NCBI GenBank assembly: GCA_029932195.1
Contig: JAOZQN010000001.1
Coordinates: forward strand, 10,595-54,734
Direction: 5' to 3'
DNA from: Bacteroidales bacterium
Lineage (GTDB): Bacteria > Bacteroidota > Bacteroidia > Bacteroidales > JAOZQN01
Length of the DNA stretch: 44,140 nt
The translations under genes and the position numbers were made by a program. The notes under the pieces were generated by a model. The model was not told the DNA's origin, searched no databases, and saw only the letters and a program-made list of their open reading frames with translations. Position 1 is the first letter of the stretch. Each line of letters begins with the position of its first letter. This document shows positions 8,854 to 18,479 of this stretch, piece after piece.

Positions 8854-11800
8854 TTGAAAAAAGTAATTATATATATAATATTAAGTGTTTTTATCACAGG
8901 AATTTATGCTCAAAAATATAACTTGAGTCAATTTTCTTTAGATAAAGGGCTTTCTCAATCTCAGGTATTTGCAAGCACGCAAGCTCCTGATGGTAGTATG
9001 TGGATTGGAACTCTTGGTGGTGCAATTACAATTTATAATGGAATGGAAACCAACTACATAACAACCGAAGAAGCATTGCCAGATTATAGTATTTGGAAAT
9101 TATTTACTGCAAATGATGGCAAAATTTGGATTGGAACTGCAAGTGGTATAGCATATTACGATGGTTATAAAATTATAAATTTTGACAATAAAGTTGAAAA
9201 CGTCAGAGATATTACAGAAGATGCTTATAATAATATTTGGTTTTCGTCCGACACTGCTATTTTTATTATAAAAAATGATAAGATAGAATTGGTAGAAACA
9301 TTTGCCTATTCAACGCCCGCTGTTTTTTGTGATTCTAAAAATAATATCTGGTATTTCTCTTCAGAAGGAGTAGATAAAATTACTGATAATAAGATAAATA
9401 CAGTTATAAAAAAAGAATATTTGCAAGGAACAATTATTTTTGAGGATAATTCTAATAATATGTGGTTTGGAACAGACGCTGGTTTATATTTTTATGATAA
9501 TAAAAATATAAAATGTTATACCGAAGAAGATGGACTGGCAAGCAATAGGATAGTTGATATAATACAAGACAACAAGTCAAATATTTGGGTTGCCACAGAA
9601 GAGAATGGATTAAGTATTTTTGATGGGCAAAACTTTTTAAATATATCTACAAGTGAAGGTCTTGGAATAGGTTATACCCCTGATTTATACCGAGATAAAC
9701 ATAATAATATTTGGATTGGAACAGATGGAGACGGTGCTTATATGTTTAAAAATTTTAGGTTTAAGCAATTGGATTTTGATACTATTGCAGCTAATAATTT
9801 TATAATGAGCATTTTGATTGAAGAGAATGGAGTAAAATGGTTTGGGACAGACGGTGCAGGAATTGTTGTAGAAAAAAATGGAAATTATGAGAGTTTATCT
9901 ACTGACAATGGGCTTGTTAGTAACTTTATTTATGATATTATTAAAGATAAAAAAGGAAATTATTGGTTTGCTTCTTACGAGGGATTAAGTAAATATGATG
10001 GTGCTAAATTCACAAACTATACAAATGCTACAAACAATTCATTTACAACAGATTATACCATGTCGTTGTTAGATGATGATATGTCTAATATTTGGGTGGG
10101 AACAAACGGCGGTGGGCTTTATAAAATCACTGATAATAAGGTAATTAACTACGATTATTCTAACTCTTTTGAGGCAAATACTGTTTGGGATATTTATCAA
10201 TCTAAAAAAGGTGATATTTATTTTGGAACGGATAATGGCTTAATCGTTTTTTCGGGAAAAGATACTATTCATTACACCGAAAAAGATGGTTTGAATGAGC
10301 TTGGAATTGGAACTATAATTGAAGACAATCAGGGAGTTATATGGCTTGGAACAGACAAAGGAATTAGTAGATTTGATGGCAAAAACTTTATAAATTACAC
10401 TAAAAAAGATGGCTTATCTTCGGATATTTGTTACTTTATACATTTTGATAAGAATAATTATATAATTTCAGGAACAGAAAAAGGAATTGATAAGATAAAA
10501 TTTGATAAGAAAGGACAATTAATATCATTAAAACATTACGGAAAAAATGATGGTTTTTTTGGAATAGAATGTAATTTGAATGCTGTTTCAGAAGATAAAA
10601 ATGGGATTTTATATATAGGAACAATAGATGGAGTAACTATTTATAATCCTATTTTAGAACAAGATACAATATTTGAAGCAATAACAAACATCACAAAAAT
10701 AAAACTATTTTACGAAGACATAGATTGGTTACAATATACAGATTCTATTTTGAGCTGGTCTCACTTGCCTTATAATTTAATATTACCATACAACAAAAAC
10801 AATCTAACTTTTGAATTTATTGGTATAGATTATAAAAATCCCGAAAAAGTGAGCTATAAATTTATGCTTCAGGGTTTTGACGATAATTGGATGCCTATAA
10901 CTGATGCCAGATATGCTACTTACTCAAATATTCCTCCAGGAAAATATACTTTTAAAGTTAAAGCTCTAACGAGTGAGGGTATTTGGAATGAAGAGAGTAG
11001 CAAATTCTATTTTGAGATAAGAAAACCGTTTTGGAAAACAATACTTTTTTATATTATAGTTGGAATTTCATTAATTCTTTCAATAGTTTCCATTATATAT
11101 TTTAGAACAAGGCGACTGCAAAAAGCAAAAATAGAACTTCAAAATAAAGTAATGGAACGCACAGCAGAAATTATGCAACAAAAAGAAGAGATTGAGGCTC
11201 AAAGAGATGAAATAGAAGCCCAGCGAGATGTTGTTACTGCTCATAGAAATGAAATAGAAGAGAAACGAAGAAAAACAACCGACAGTATTATTTATGCTAA
11301 AAGAATCCAAAAAGCATTATTTCCTCAAAATAAGTTATTTGAAGAAAATTTTTCTGAATATTTTATCTTTTTTAAACCCCGAGATATTGTTAGTGGCGAT
11401 TTTTATTGGATAAAAAAAGTAAACAATCATATACTTTTTGCTGTTGCAGATTGCACTGGACATGGAGTTCCAGGAGCTTTTATGAGCTTACTTGGTATTT
11501 CTTTTTTAAACGAAATTGTTATGCGTTCCGAAATAACACAAACAAGTGAAGTGCTTGAAGAACTGAGACGTAGAATTAAAAATACTCTCAAACAAGGCGA
11601 TAGTAGTAATTCAAAAGACGGAATTGATATGGCTTTGTGTTGTATTGATAAAGACACCAATATATTACAATATTCTGGTGCTAATAATCCTTTGTATGTT
11701 ATCAGTGCTGATAAAAAACTATCAGTTTATAAAGCAGATAGACAGCCCGTTGGGATTTATGTAAAAGAAAGGAACTTTAAACAAACTGATATTCAGCTAC

Positions 11801-12099
11801 AAAAAAATGACCTGATATATCTTTTTTCTGATGGAATAACAGACCAATTTGGTGGTGAACGAGATATGAAATTTATGACTAAAAGATTGAAAAAATTGCT
11901 TTTAGATAATTCGCATAAAAATATGAGTGAACAAAATAAAGTAATTGAAACAACTTTTGAAAACTGGAAAAAAGAGAACAACCAGCTTGATGATGTGCTT
12001 CTTATAGGAGCTAAAATTGAGTCCACTCCGAGAAGTGTATTTTTGCCAAAATCAAGGCGGATACAGATTTTAGAAACGGAATTTACTTGTTGTAAATGA
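8854..12099 (+). CDS. Two-component-regulator-propeller / Y_Y_Y / TM / coiled-coil / SpoIIE (PP2C) phosphatase sensor
   Basis: TTG start. Repeated 'NIWIGTxGxGLxxYDG' propeller units, 'YKFMLQGFDDNWMP..ARYATYSNIPPGKYTFKVKA' (Y_Y_Y), TM, coiled coil, 'PRDIVSGDFYWIKK...FAVADCTGHGVPGAFMSLLGISFLNEI...LIYLFSDGITDQFGGE...LDDVLLIGAKI'. The final 26 aa come from element copy B. Confidence 0.93.
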   Translation: MKKVIIYIILSVFITGIYAQKYNLSQFSLDKGLSQSQVFASTQAPDGSMWIGTLGGAITIYNGMETNYITTEEALPDYSIWKLFTANDGKIWIGTASGIAYYDGYKIINFDNKVENVRDITEDAYNNIWFSSDTAIFIIKNDKIELVETFAYSTPAVFCDSKNNIWYFSSEGVDKITDNKINTVIKKEYLQGTIIFEDNSNNMWFGTDAGLYFYDNKNIKCYTEEDGLASNRIVDIIQDNKSNIWVATEENGLSIFDGQNFLNISTSEGLGIGYTPDLYRDKHNNIWIGTDGDGAYMFKNFRFKQLDFDTIAANNFIMSILIEENGVKWFGTDGAGIVVEKNGNYESLSTDNGLVSNFIYDIIKDKKGNYWFASYEGLSKYDGAKFTNYTNATNNSFTTDYTMSLLDDDMSNIWVGTNGGGLYKITDNKVINYDYSNSFEANTVWDIYQSKKGDIYFGTDNGLIVFSGKDTIHYTEKDGLNELGIGTIIEDNQGVIWLGTDKGISRFDGKNFINYTKKDGLSSDICYFIHFDKNNYIISGTEKGIDKIKFDKKGQLISLKHYGKNDGFFGIECNLNAVSEDKNGILYIGTIDGVTIYNPILEQDTIFEAITNITKIKLFYEDIDWLQYTDSILSWSHLPYNLILPYNKNNLTFEFIGIDYKNPEKVSYKFMLQGFDDNWMPITDARYATYSNIPPGKYTFKVKALTSEGIWNEESSKFYFEIRKPFWKTILFYIIVGISLILSIVSIIYFRTRRLQKAKIELQNKVMERTAEIMQQKEEIEAQRDEIEAQRDVVTAHRNEIEEKRRKTTDSIIYAKRIQKALFPQNKLFEENFSEYFIFFKPRDIVSGDFYWIKKVNNHILFAVADCTGHGVPGAFMSLLGISFLNEIVMRSEITQTSEVLEELRRRIKNTLKQGDSSNSKDGIDMALCCIDKDTNILQYSGANNPLYVISADKKLSVYKADRQPVGIYVKERNFKQTDIQLQKNDLIYLFSDGITDQFGGERDMKFMTKRLKKLLLDNSHKNMSEQNKVIETTFENWKKENNQLDDVLLIGAKIESTPRSVFLPKSRRIQILETEFTCCK

Positions 12100-12160
12100 G
12101 TATTTTAAAATTTGTATCCAACGCCGAATTTGGCAAAAAGATGCTTTTCGGAGTGGACTC
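12019..12160 (+). mobile_element. 142-bp MITE-like palindromic element, copy B
   Basis: Same 142-bp sequence family; exact flanking direct repeat AAAATT on both sides. Confidence 0.92.
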
Positions 12161-13586
12161 AAAATTGAAAATAAATAAACTCTGTAAGATTCCAATTTCC
12201 AAGTCCAATAATTAATAAAATAATAATATAATATACCGAAAATCTTACAATAACATGTTTTTCAGAAATGTATTTTACAATATCAACCTTCCTCTCAATA
12301 AAATGAACAATCATTACTATTAAAATTAGCAAAGAATTGATTAATAATGTTTTATTGTCAAAATTAAGTTTTATATCAAAAGTAAACATGTTTTTTATAA
12401 GAGCCATTGCATAGCTAAAATTTTCTGCCCTAAAAAATATAAATGCAAATACCACAACCGAAAATGTTGTTAAAATTCGTAATCCTAAAATAGCTTTATT
12501 TTTTCTTGTAATTTTATATAAACTAGTCTGTTTTTTTACAATTTTTTTTAATACTTTTTCAAGTAAATAAATAAAACCATGTATTGTCCCCCAAATAATA
12601 AAAGTCCATTCGGCACCATGCCAAAAGCCACTGACAATAAAGGTAATAAAGATAATAATAACCCATTTAAAAAGTGAGACACGATTTCCGCCAAGCGAAA
12701 TATACACATAATCTCTAAACCAAGACGAAAGTGAAATATGCCAACGTTTCCAAAAATCATTGATTGAAGTAGCAAGATACGGCTGTTTAAAGTTTTTCAT
12801 TAACTTAATACCCAGCACATTTGCCGCTCCAATAGCAATATTAGTATAGCCCGCAAAATCGCAATATATTTGAAATGCAAAAAATACAGATGCAACTACA
12901 ATGCTTAACCCCTTGTAAGAGTTTGGGTTAGCAAAAACAATATTTACAATTCCCATCAAATTGTCTGCAATAACTACTTTCTGAAAAAAGCCCCAAAGCA
13001 TCAGTTTTAAGCCATAACTAATACGTTCAAAATCCAAAGATTGTTTCTTTTCTAACTGAGGTAAAAGCCTTTCAGCACGTTCAATTGGTCCGGCAACAAG
13101 TTGTGGAAAGAAGGAAACATACAAAGCAAATTTTGCAATATTTCTCTCTGGTTTTATTTTTCTTCGGAAAACATCAATCGTGTAACTCATTGTCTGAAAG
13201 GTATAAAACGAAATTCCAACAGGTAAAATTAATTTCAGATACGGAATCTTTTGATGAGTTCCCCAAATATTTAGTCCCCAGTTAATGTTTTTTATGAAAA
13301 AATCGGCATATTTAAAACTAAATAAAATTAATAAATTCACTAATATACTACTGATTAACAAAATATTACGAATATTTTTTTTCTTGCTTATATAAATATT
13401 TTTTGCAATAAAATAGTCGGTAAGGGTAGATATAATTATTAGAATAATAAATAAAGGATTCCACCACATATAGAATAAGTAGCTGGCAGTCAGCAGTAAA
13501 TATATTCTAAATTTGTGGGGCAAACAGAAATATAGTATTACTACAGTTGGGAAAAATATAAAAAAATCTAATGAATTAAAAATCAT
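12159..13586 (-). CDS. MBOAT-family O-acyltransferase (AlgI/DltB-like)
   Basis: 'LILPVGISFYTFQTMSYTIDVFRRKIKPERNIAKFALYVSFFPQLVAGPIERA', 'FWKRWHISLSSWFRDYVYISLGGNR', 'FIVSGFWHGAEWTFIIWGTIHG'. Confidence 0.95.
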   Translation of the reverse strand: MIFNSLDFFIFFPTVVILYFCLPHKFRIYLLLTASYLFYMWWNPLFIILIIISTLTDYFIAKNIYISKKKNIRNILLISSILVNLLILFSFKYADFFIKNINWGLNIWGTHQKIPYLKLILPVGISFYTFQTMSYTIDVFRRKIKPERNIAKFALYVSFFPQLVAGPIERAERLLPQLEKKQSLDFERISYGLKLMLWGFFQKVVIADNLMGIVNIVFANPNSYKGLSIVVASVFFAFQIYCDFAGYTNIAIGAANVLGIKLMKNFKQPYLATSINDFWKRWHISLSSWFRDYVYISLGGNRVSLFKWVIIIFITFIVSGFWHGAEWTFIIWGTIHGFIYLLEKVLKKIVKKQTSLYKITRKNKAILGLRILTTFSVVVFAFIFFRAENFSYAMALIKNMFTFDIKLNFDNKTLLINSLLILIVMIVHFIERKVDIVKYISEKHVIVRFSVYYIIILLIIGLGNWNLTEFIYFQF

Positions 13587-13672
13587 AAATCAACATAAGT
13601 TATTTTTTACAATTATAGTAAAAATAAAATTTTTCACCAATTTTTATTTTAGATTTATGAGATAAAAATTTG

Positions 13673-13829
13673 GGCGTTTTTCATATTAACCAAAAATAGT
13701 TTACACTTTTTTTATTTGTTTATAAAACCAAAAACACAATAACAATATAAATATCAATTCATTAGCGTAGGGTTTAAAACCCTACGCTAATGAAAAAACA
13801 GAAAGTGTAAAGTAGATATGAAAAACGCC
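13673..13829. mobile_element. 157-bp palindromic element with TIR GGCGTTTTTCATAT and internal hairpin
   Basis: Ends GGCGTTTTTCATAT / ATATGAAAAACGCC, flanked by direct repeat AAAATTTG (13665-13672, 13830-13837); core TTCATTAGCGTAGGGTTT-A-AAACCCTACGCTAATGAA (13758-13794). Confidence 0.82.
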
Positions 13830-14111
13830 AAAATTTGTTAGCAAGTCTGGATAATAAATTTCGAACAGAGCATTCTCTTTTAATAAAATCCTGATTAATC
13901 AATTTATATTGGAGATAAATTCCTTTCTGTAAAACATATCCATTACTATAATAATCAAATGATTACAAAAACTGTATCTAAAATGTAATGCCTTAATTCC
14001 CTTTGTATCTTTATTGTAATAGATAAAAATTGTTATTGTTTTTTTATAGTTATATATTTGAAAATATTATTATTATTCCCTAAAATTATTAATCAAAAAA
14101 CAAATTAAACA

Positions 14112-16553
14112 ATGAAAAATTTTATCACATTATTCTTATCATTAGTATTAGTTGCAAGTATTTCATTTGCACAAAAAACAGACATTTTGAATGAAGGTTT
14201 TGAAGGAGGAACTATTCCTGCTGGCTGGACACAAATAATAGAAGAAGGAAGTGGAGCAGAAGATTACTGGGAAGTTCAAACAGGTGGCTGGTCGGGAGGA
14301 TATTATCCTGCAACAGCACATACAGGAACTTATAATATCTGTTTTGGTGGATTTCCAAATCCTTCAATAACTAAAATTGTAACGCCTGCGTTGGATTTAT
14401 CAAATGGAGGAACACTAAATTTCTGGTGGGCTTCGCACACAGTAAATGGTGTAGGAGATATAGATTTACTAACTGTTTATTACAAAGATGGTTTTATGGG
14501 AGACTGGGTTGAACTGGCTTCCTACCCCGATGGTGCAGACGATTGGACAGAAGCAACTTTTAGTCTTCCTTCTTCAAGCGAAATTTATATTGCCTTTGAA
14601 GGTTCTTACGATGGAGGAACTTATCCTGTTGTAGATGATGTTCATGTATTTACGTCCGATACCGATTTAGGTATTGATAATGTGCAACCAGTTCTTGCTT
14701 TCGGAACAGAAACAAATCCAACAGTAATGGTTCATAATTATGGTTTGATTGATGCAAGTTCTTACGACGTAAATCTCACAATAGCAGGAACTGCTTATGA
14801 TGAGACTGTTACAGATGGTGCAACAATTACTCCTGGCGAAGAAATGATTATTGAATTTCCCGTTTGGACACTTCCTGCCGAAGGAGATTATGAAATTACT
14901 GCTACCGTTACTATTGCAGGAGATGCTGTTACTGAAAATAATACCATGACAACAAATTGTATAGTTGATCAAACTCCAATTGGTAATCCTCTCGGATATT
15001 TTGATATAAATGATGTAGAAGGAAATGATATGAACTATATACATCCTGAAACAGATGGAGATAATATATATGTTGTAGAGTGGCCAACAAGTAATTTTGC
15101 AAAATTTACTATGTCAGGAAGCCCTTCTGGAGAATTTACAATTGGCGATTTTGATGGAGATGATTTAACCTACGATGGACAATATTTTTATACAGGTGCT
15201 TGGGATGGAGGCGATGGTTACTCCACAATACAAAAATTAGACCTTGCAAACCAAACTGTTATTAACACTTTTACCTCCACTGTTTCTGTTAATTCACTTT
15301 CATATAATAACAACGCAAACACTTTTTGGGGAGGTGCTTATAGTTCGGTCTTTCAGGAATTTGATGCCGATGGTATATACACAGGAAATCAGTTTGTAGC
15401 TGAAAATAATGTTTCAGGCACGGCTATTGATATGTTTACAGACCCTGAAAATCCAAAAATATGGTTTTTTACTATGGAAGCTGGAGCTATTGTAGAAAAA
15501 CTTATTGAATATGACTTAAATACAGGAACAGCAACAGGAACAGAAATTCTTGTAAATGAAACAAACTTTCCTGGAATTGTTCATGTAGATGGAAACTCCA
15601 CAGATTTAGCTGGAGGTTTAGCTTGTTATGTTAATGAACAAAATCAAGTAATTTTACTCGTAGGTCTCCAAAAACATGCCGAAGGTTTTTATTGTGGAAG
15701 AATAATGTCTGTTTATCTTGGAGATGCTGCTACAAGTTATCCTGTAACTCTAACAGTTGTGGACGAACAGTCTGCACCAATTCAATATGCAGATGTTCAA
15801 GTTGGCTCTGCAAAAGTTACTGGAACTACAGATGAAAACGGACAAGTAACTTTTAATCTTATTGAGAATTATTATGAATATGCTATTTCAAAAGACTGTT
15901 ATCTAAATTCTTATGGCGACTTTACTGTATCGGGAGCAACTCCTACTATTGATGATATTATTTTAAATTCGGTTGATGCTCCTTCTTTTACAAACGGAGT
16001 TGTGCAAACAAACGGGCAAACAATTGAACTCTCATTTAACAACGAAATGGATTTGAACGGAGCAACTGCTCCCGCAGGTTTTACCGTAGATGGAGAATAT
16101 TATGATTATGTTGTTACTGATATTGAACTTAAAAGTGGAAATAATAATATAGTTGTTCTTACAATTGATGAGATGATACAAGATGGAGAAATTGTAACTT
16201 TCAGCTATGTAGCAGGAAATATCCAGTCTGTTTGTGAAATTTCGCTTGATAATATTACAGATGAGACTCTTACAAACAATTCTACTATTCTTATCTCTGT
16301 AAACGAACTTAGTGGTAATGAGTTTAATATTTATCCTAATCCTTCAAATGGAATTTTTATTATTGAAAATAGTTTAAAAAATGAAACTTTGGAAATTGAA
16401 ATTACAAATTTAACAGGAAAAACAATCTATAATTCAGAAGTTAAAAACATTATAAATTCAGAAATTGATTTATCAAACCAAGCTAAAGGTGTTTATTTTA
16501 TCAATATAAAAACCGAAAATGGTATTTTTACAGATAAATTGATAGTTCAATAA
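14112..16553 (+). CDS. T9SS-sorted secreted protein (cleaved-adhesin/choice-of-anchor J-like N-terminal domain)
   Basis: Signal peptide; 'LNEGFEGGTIPAGWTQIIEEGSG...WSGGYYPATAHTGTYNICFGG'; C-terminal 'NEFNIYPNPSNGIFIIEN...ITNLTGKTIYNSE...GVYFINIKTENGIFTDKLIVQ' type A sorting tail. Confidence 0.92.
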   Translation: MKNFITLFLSLVLVASISFAQKTDILNEGFEGGTIPAGWTQIIEEGSGAEDYWEVQTGGWSGGYYPATAHTGTYNICFGGFPNPSITKIVTPALDLSNGGTLNFWWASHTVNGVGDIDLLTVYYKDGFMGDWVELASYPDGADDWTEATFSLPSSSEIYIAFEGSYDGGTYPVVDDVHVFTSDTDLGIDNVQPVLAFGTETNPTVMVHNYGLIDASSYDVNLTIAGTAYDETVTDGATITPGEEMIIEFPVWTLPAEGDYEITATVTIAGDAVTENNTMTTNCIVDQTPIGNPLGYFDINDVEGNDMNYIHPETDGDNIYVVEWPTSNFAKFTMSGSPSGEFTIGDFDGDDLTYDGQYFYTGAWDGGDGYSTIQKLDLANQTVINTFTSTVSVNSLSYNNNANTFWGGAYSSVFQEFDADGIYTGNQFVAENNVSGTAIDMFTDPENPKIWFFTMEAGAIVEKLIEYDLNTGTATGTEILVNETNFPGIVHVDGNSTDLAGGLACYVNEQNQVILLVGLQKHAEGFYCGRIMSVYLGDAATSYPVTLTVVDEQSAPIQYADVQVGSAKVTGTTDENGQVTFNLIENYYEYAISKDCYLNSYGDFTVSGATPTIDDIILNSVDAPSFTNGVVQTNGQTIELSFNNEMDLNGATAPAGFTVDGEYYDYVVTDIELKSGNNNIVVLTIDEMIQDGEIVTFSYVAGNIQSVCEISLDNITDETLTNNSTILISVNELSGNEFNIYPNPSNGIFIIENSLKNETLEIEITNLTGKTIYNSEVKNIINSEIDLSNQAKGVYFINIKTENGIFTDKLIVQ

Positions 16554-16675
16554 GATAATTTTTCAATGAATAATTAATAATGAACAATGAATAATTTTGT
16601 AGACGCTTGACAAATAATATCATACAAAATTATCATTTTACACCAAAGTGAATTAGATTATCGTTTTTTTTGCCT

Positions 16676-16700
16676 CAGTCAGGTGTTTTTCACCTGACTG
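16676..16700. repeat. Perfect hairpin CAGTCAGGTG-TTTTT-CACCTGACTG within a larger inverted structure
   Basis: 10-bp perfect stem; an additional distal CAGGTGAAAAACACC copy at about 16732-16747 could pair alternatively; outer TTTGCCTC / GAGGCAAA. Confidence 0.75.
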
Positions 16701-16813
16701 CATTTACACACATTTATTTGTGAGTCTGCGTGCAGGTGAAAAACACCTACACGAGGCAAATATGAATTTGATTAAAAAAAATCCGAAAACCTAATTCTCA
16801 GGAAAAGCAAATA

Positions 16814-16850
16814 AAAAAGGTTACGAAATAATTTATTTCGTAACCTTTTT
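16814..16850. terminator. Bidirectional terminator hairpin, 18-bp perfect stem
   Basis: AAAAAGGTTACGAAATAA-T-TTATTTCGTAACCTTTTT between convergent genes. Confidence 0.88.
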
Positions 16851-16960
16851 ATTTTTACACCATTAAAGTCAAATAAACAATAAAAATATAATATTCTGAT
16901 TATAAGGATATAATTATTAATTATTCATTGTTCATTGTTCATTATTAATTAAAATAATTA

Positions 16961-18289
16961 TTATAAGTTAGCAACAAAATCAGCTATAACACCTTCTAAA
17001 TTAGGAGTTCCAATTTCTTGAAGGTCGTAATAAACTCTTGTATTTGGTTTTTTGATGTTTACAATTCTGTTTAAGTCCATTGGAGTTCCAATAATAACAG
17101 AGTCGCAATCAACAGCATTGATAGTAGTTTCAAGGTCTTTAATTTGCTCGTCACCATATCCCATTGCTGGAAGAAGTGTTCCAATATTTGGATAAATTTT
17201 GAAAGTTTCTGCAAGTTTACCAACTGCATATTCTCTTGGGTCAACAAGTTCTGATGCACCATATTTTTGAGCGGCAATAATACCAGCACCAAGTTTCATT
17301 TCACCGTGAGTAAGTGTTGGTCCATCTTCTACAACAAGAACACGTTTTCCTTTAATTAGCTCAGGATTATCAACTTTTACAGGAGAAGCAGCATCAACAA
17401 CGATAGCTGTTGGATTAGATTCTTGGATATTTTTTCTAACAGTTAAAATATCTTCTGGATTAGCTGTTACAACTTTATTAATAACTACTACGTCAGCAAT
17501 TCTTAGCATAGTTTCGCCAGGATAATAGCTTAGTTCGTGTCCAGGTCTGTGTGGATCAACTACTGTTACTGTTAGGTCTGGTTTGTAGAATGGAAAATCG
17601 TTGTTTCCACCGTCCCAAAGGATAATATCGCAACCATCTGGGTCGTTTTCAGCAGCTCTTACGATTGCTTCATAATCAACACCAGCATAAATTACATTTC
17701 CTCTAACTACGTGAGGCTCATATTCTTCCATTTCTTCAATTGTGCATTTGTGAAGTTTAAGATCTTCTACTGTTGCAAATCGTTGAACTTTTTGTGCTAC
17801 AAGGTCGCCATAAGGCATTGGATGTCTGATAGCTACTACTTTTAAGCCCTTAGCCATAAGTAGTTCAATAATTTTACGAGAAGTTTGACTTTTACCACAA
17901 CCTGTTCTTACAGCTCCCACTGCAATTACTGGTTTTGTGCTTTTAATCATAGTGTCGTCTGTTCCCAGCATTGCAAAATTGCAACCTTCTGCGTTTACAA
18001 GTGCAGCTTTGTTCATAACTACGTTGTAAGGAACGTCGCTGTAAGAGAACGTGCAAGTATCAACTTTTAGTTCTTTGATTAATCTTGGTAAATCTTCTTC
18101 TGCGAAAATAGGTATTCCTTCTGGATAAAGGTCTCCTGCAAGTTCTGCTGGATATTTTCTCCCGTCGATGTCTGGAATTTGTGCAGCAGTAAATGCTACT
18201 ACGTTATACTCTGCATTACCTCTATAAAAGGTATTAAAATTGTGAAAATCTCTACCGGCTGCTCCGATAATAATTACATTCTTTGCCAT
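16961..18289 (-). CDS. Cyclic 2,3-diphosphoglycerate synthetase-like P-loop protein
   Basis: 'MAKNVIIIGAAGRDFHNFNTFYRGN', 'PVIAVGAVRTGCGKSQTSRKI', 'ILWDGGNNDFPFYKPDLTVTVVDPHRPGHELSYYPGETMLRIADVVVINK'. Start at internal ATG 18289. Confidence 0.85.
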   Translation of the reverse strand: MAKNVIIIGAAGRDFHNFNTFYRGNAEYNVVAFTAAQIPDIDGRKYPAELAGDLYPEGIPIFAEEDLPRLIKELKVDTCTFSYSDVPYNVVMNKAALVNAEGCNFAMLGTDDTMIKSTKPVIAVGAVRTGCGKSQTSRKIIELLMAKGLKVVAIRHPMPYGDLVAQKVQRFATVEDLKLHKCTIEEMEEYEPHVVRGNVIYAGVDYEAIVRAAENDPDGCDIILWDGGNNDFPFYKPDLTVTVVDPHRPGHELSYYPGETMLRIADVVVINKVVTANPEDILTVRKNIQESNPTAIVVDAASPVKVDNPELIKGKRVLVVEDGPTLTHGEMKLGAGIIAAQKYGASELVDPREYAVGKLAETFKIYPNIGTLLPAMGYGDEQIKDLETTINAVDCDSVIIGTPMDLNRIVNIKKPNTRVYYDLQEIGTPNLEGVIADFVANL

Positions 18290-18479
18290 AATAATTAAAA
18301 AATTGTTAAAAATTAAACATAAATAATGTTTAATGTTAGAATCAAAAAACAAGAATACCTTATTCAATCATTTTTTAATAATCATTATCCATTTAAAAAA
18401 TTTCAGTGCAAAGGTAATTTTTTTTAAAGAAATAAAAATTTTAAGCGAAATAAAAATAGAAACAATCAATAATTTAAAA

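Noticed and set aside
14667-15044. 125-aa antisense ORF inside the T9SS-sorted protein
   Set aside because: Low-complexity antisense translation; the sense strand carries clear domains.
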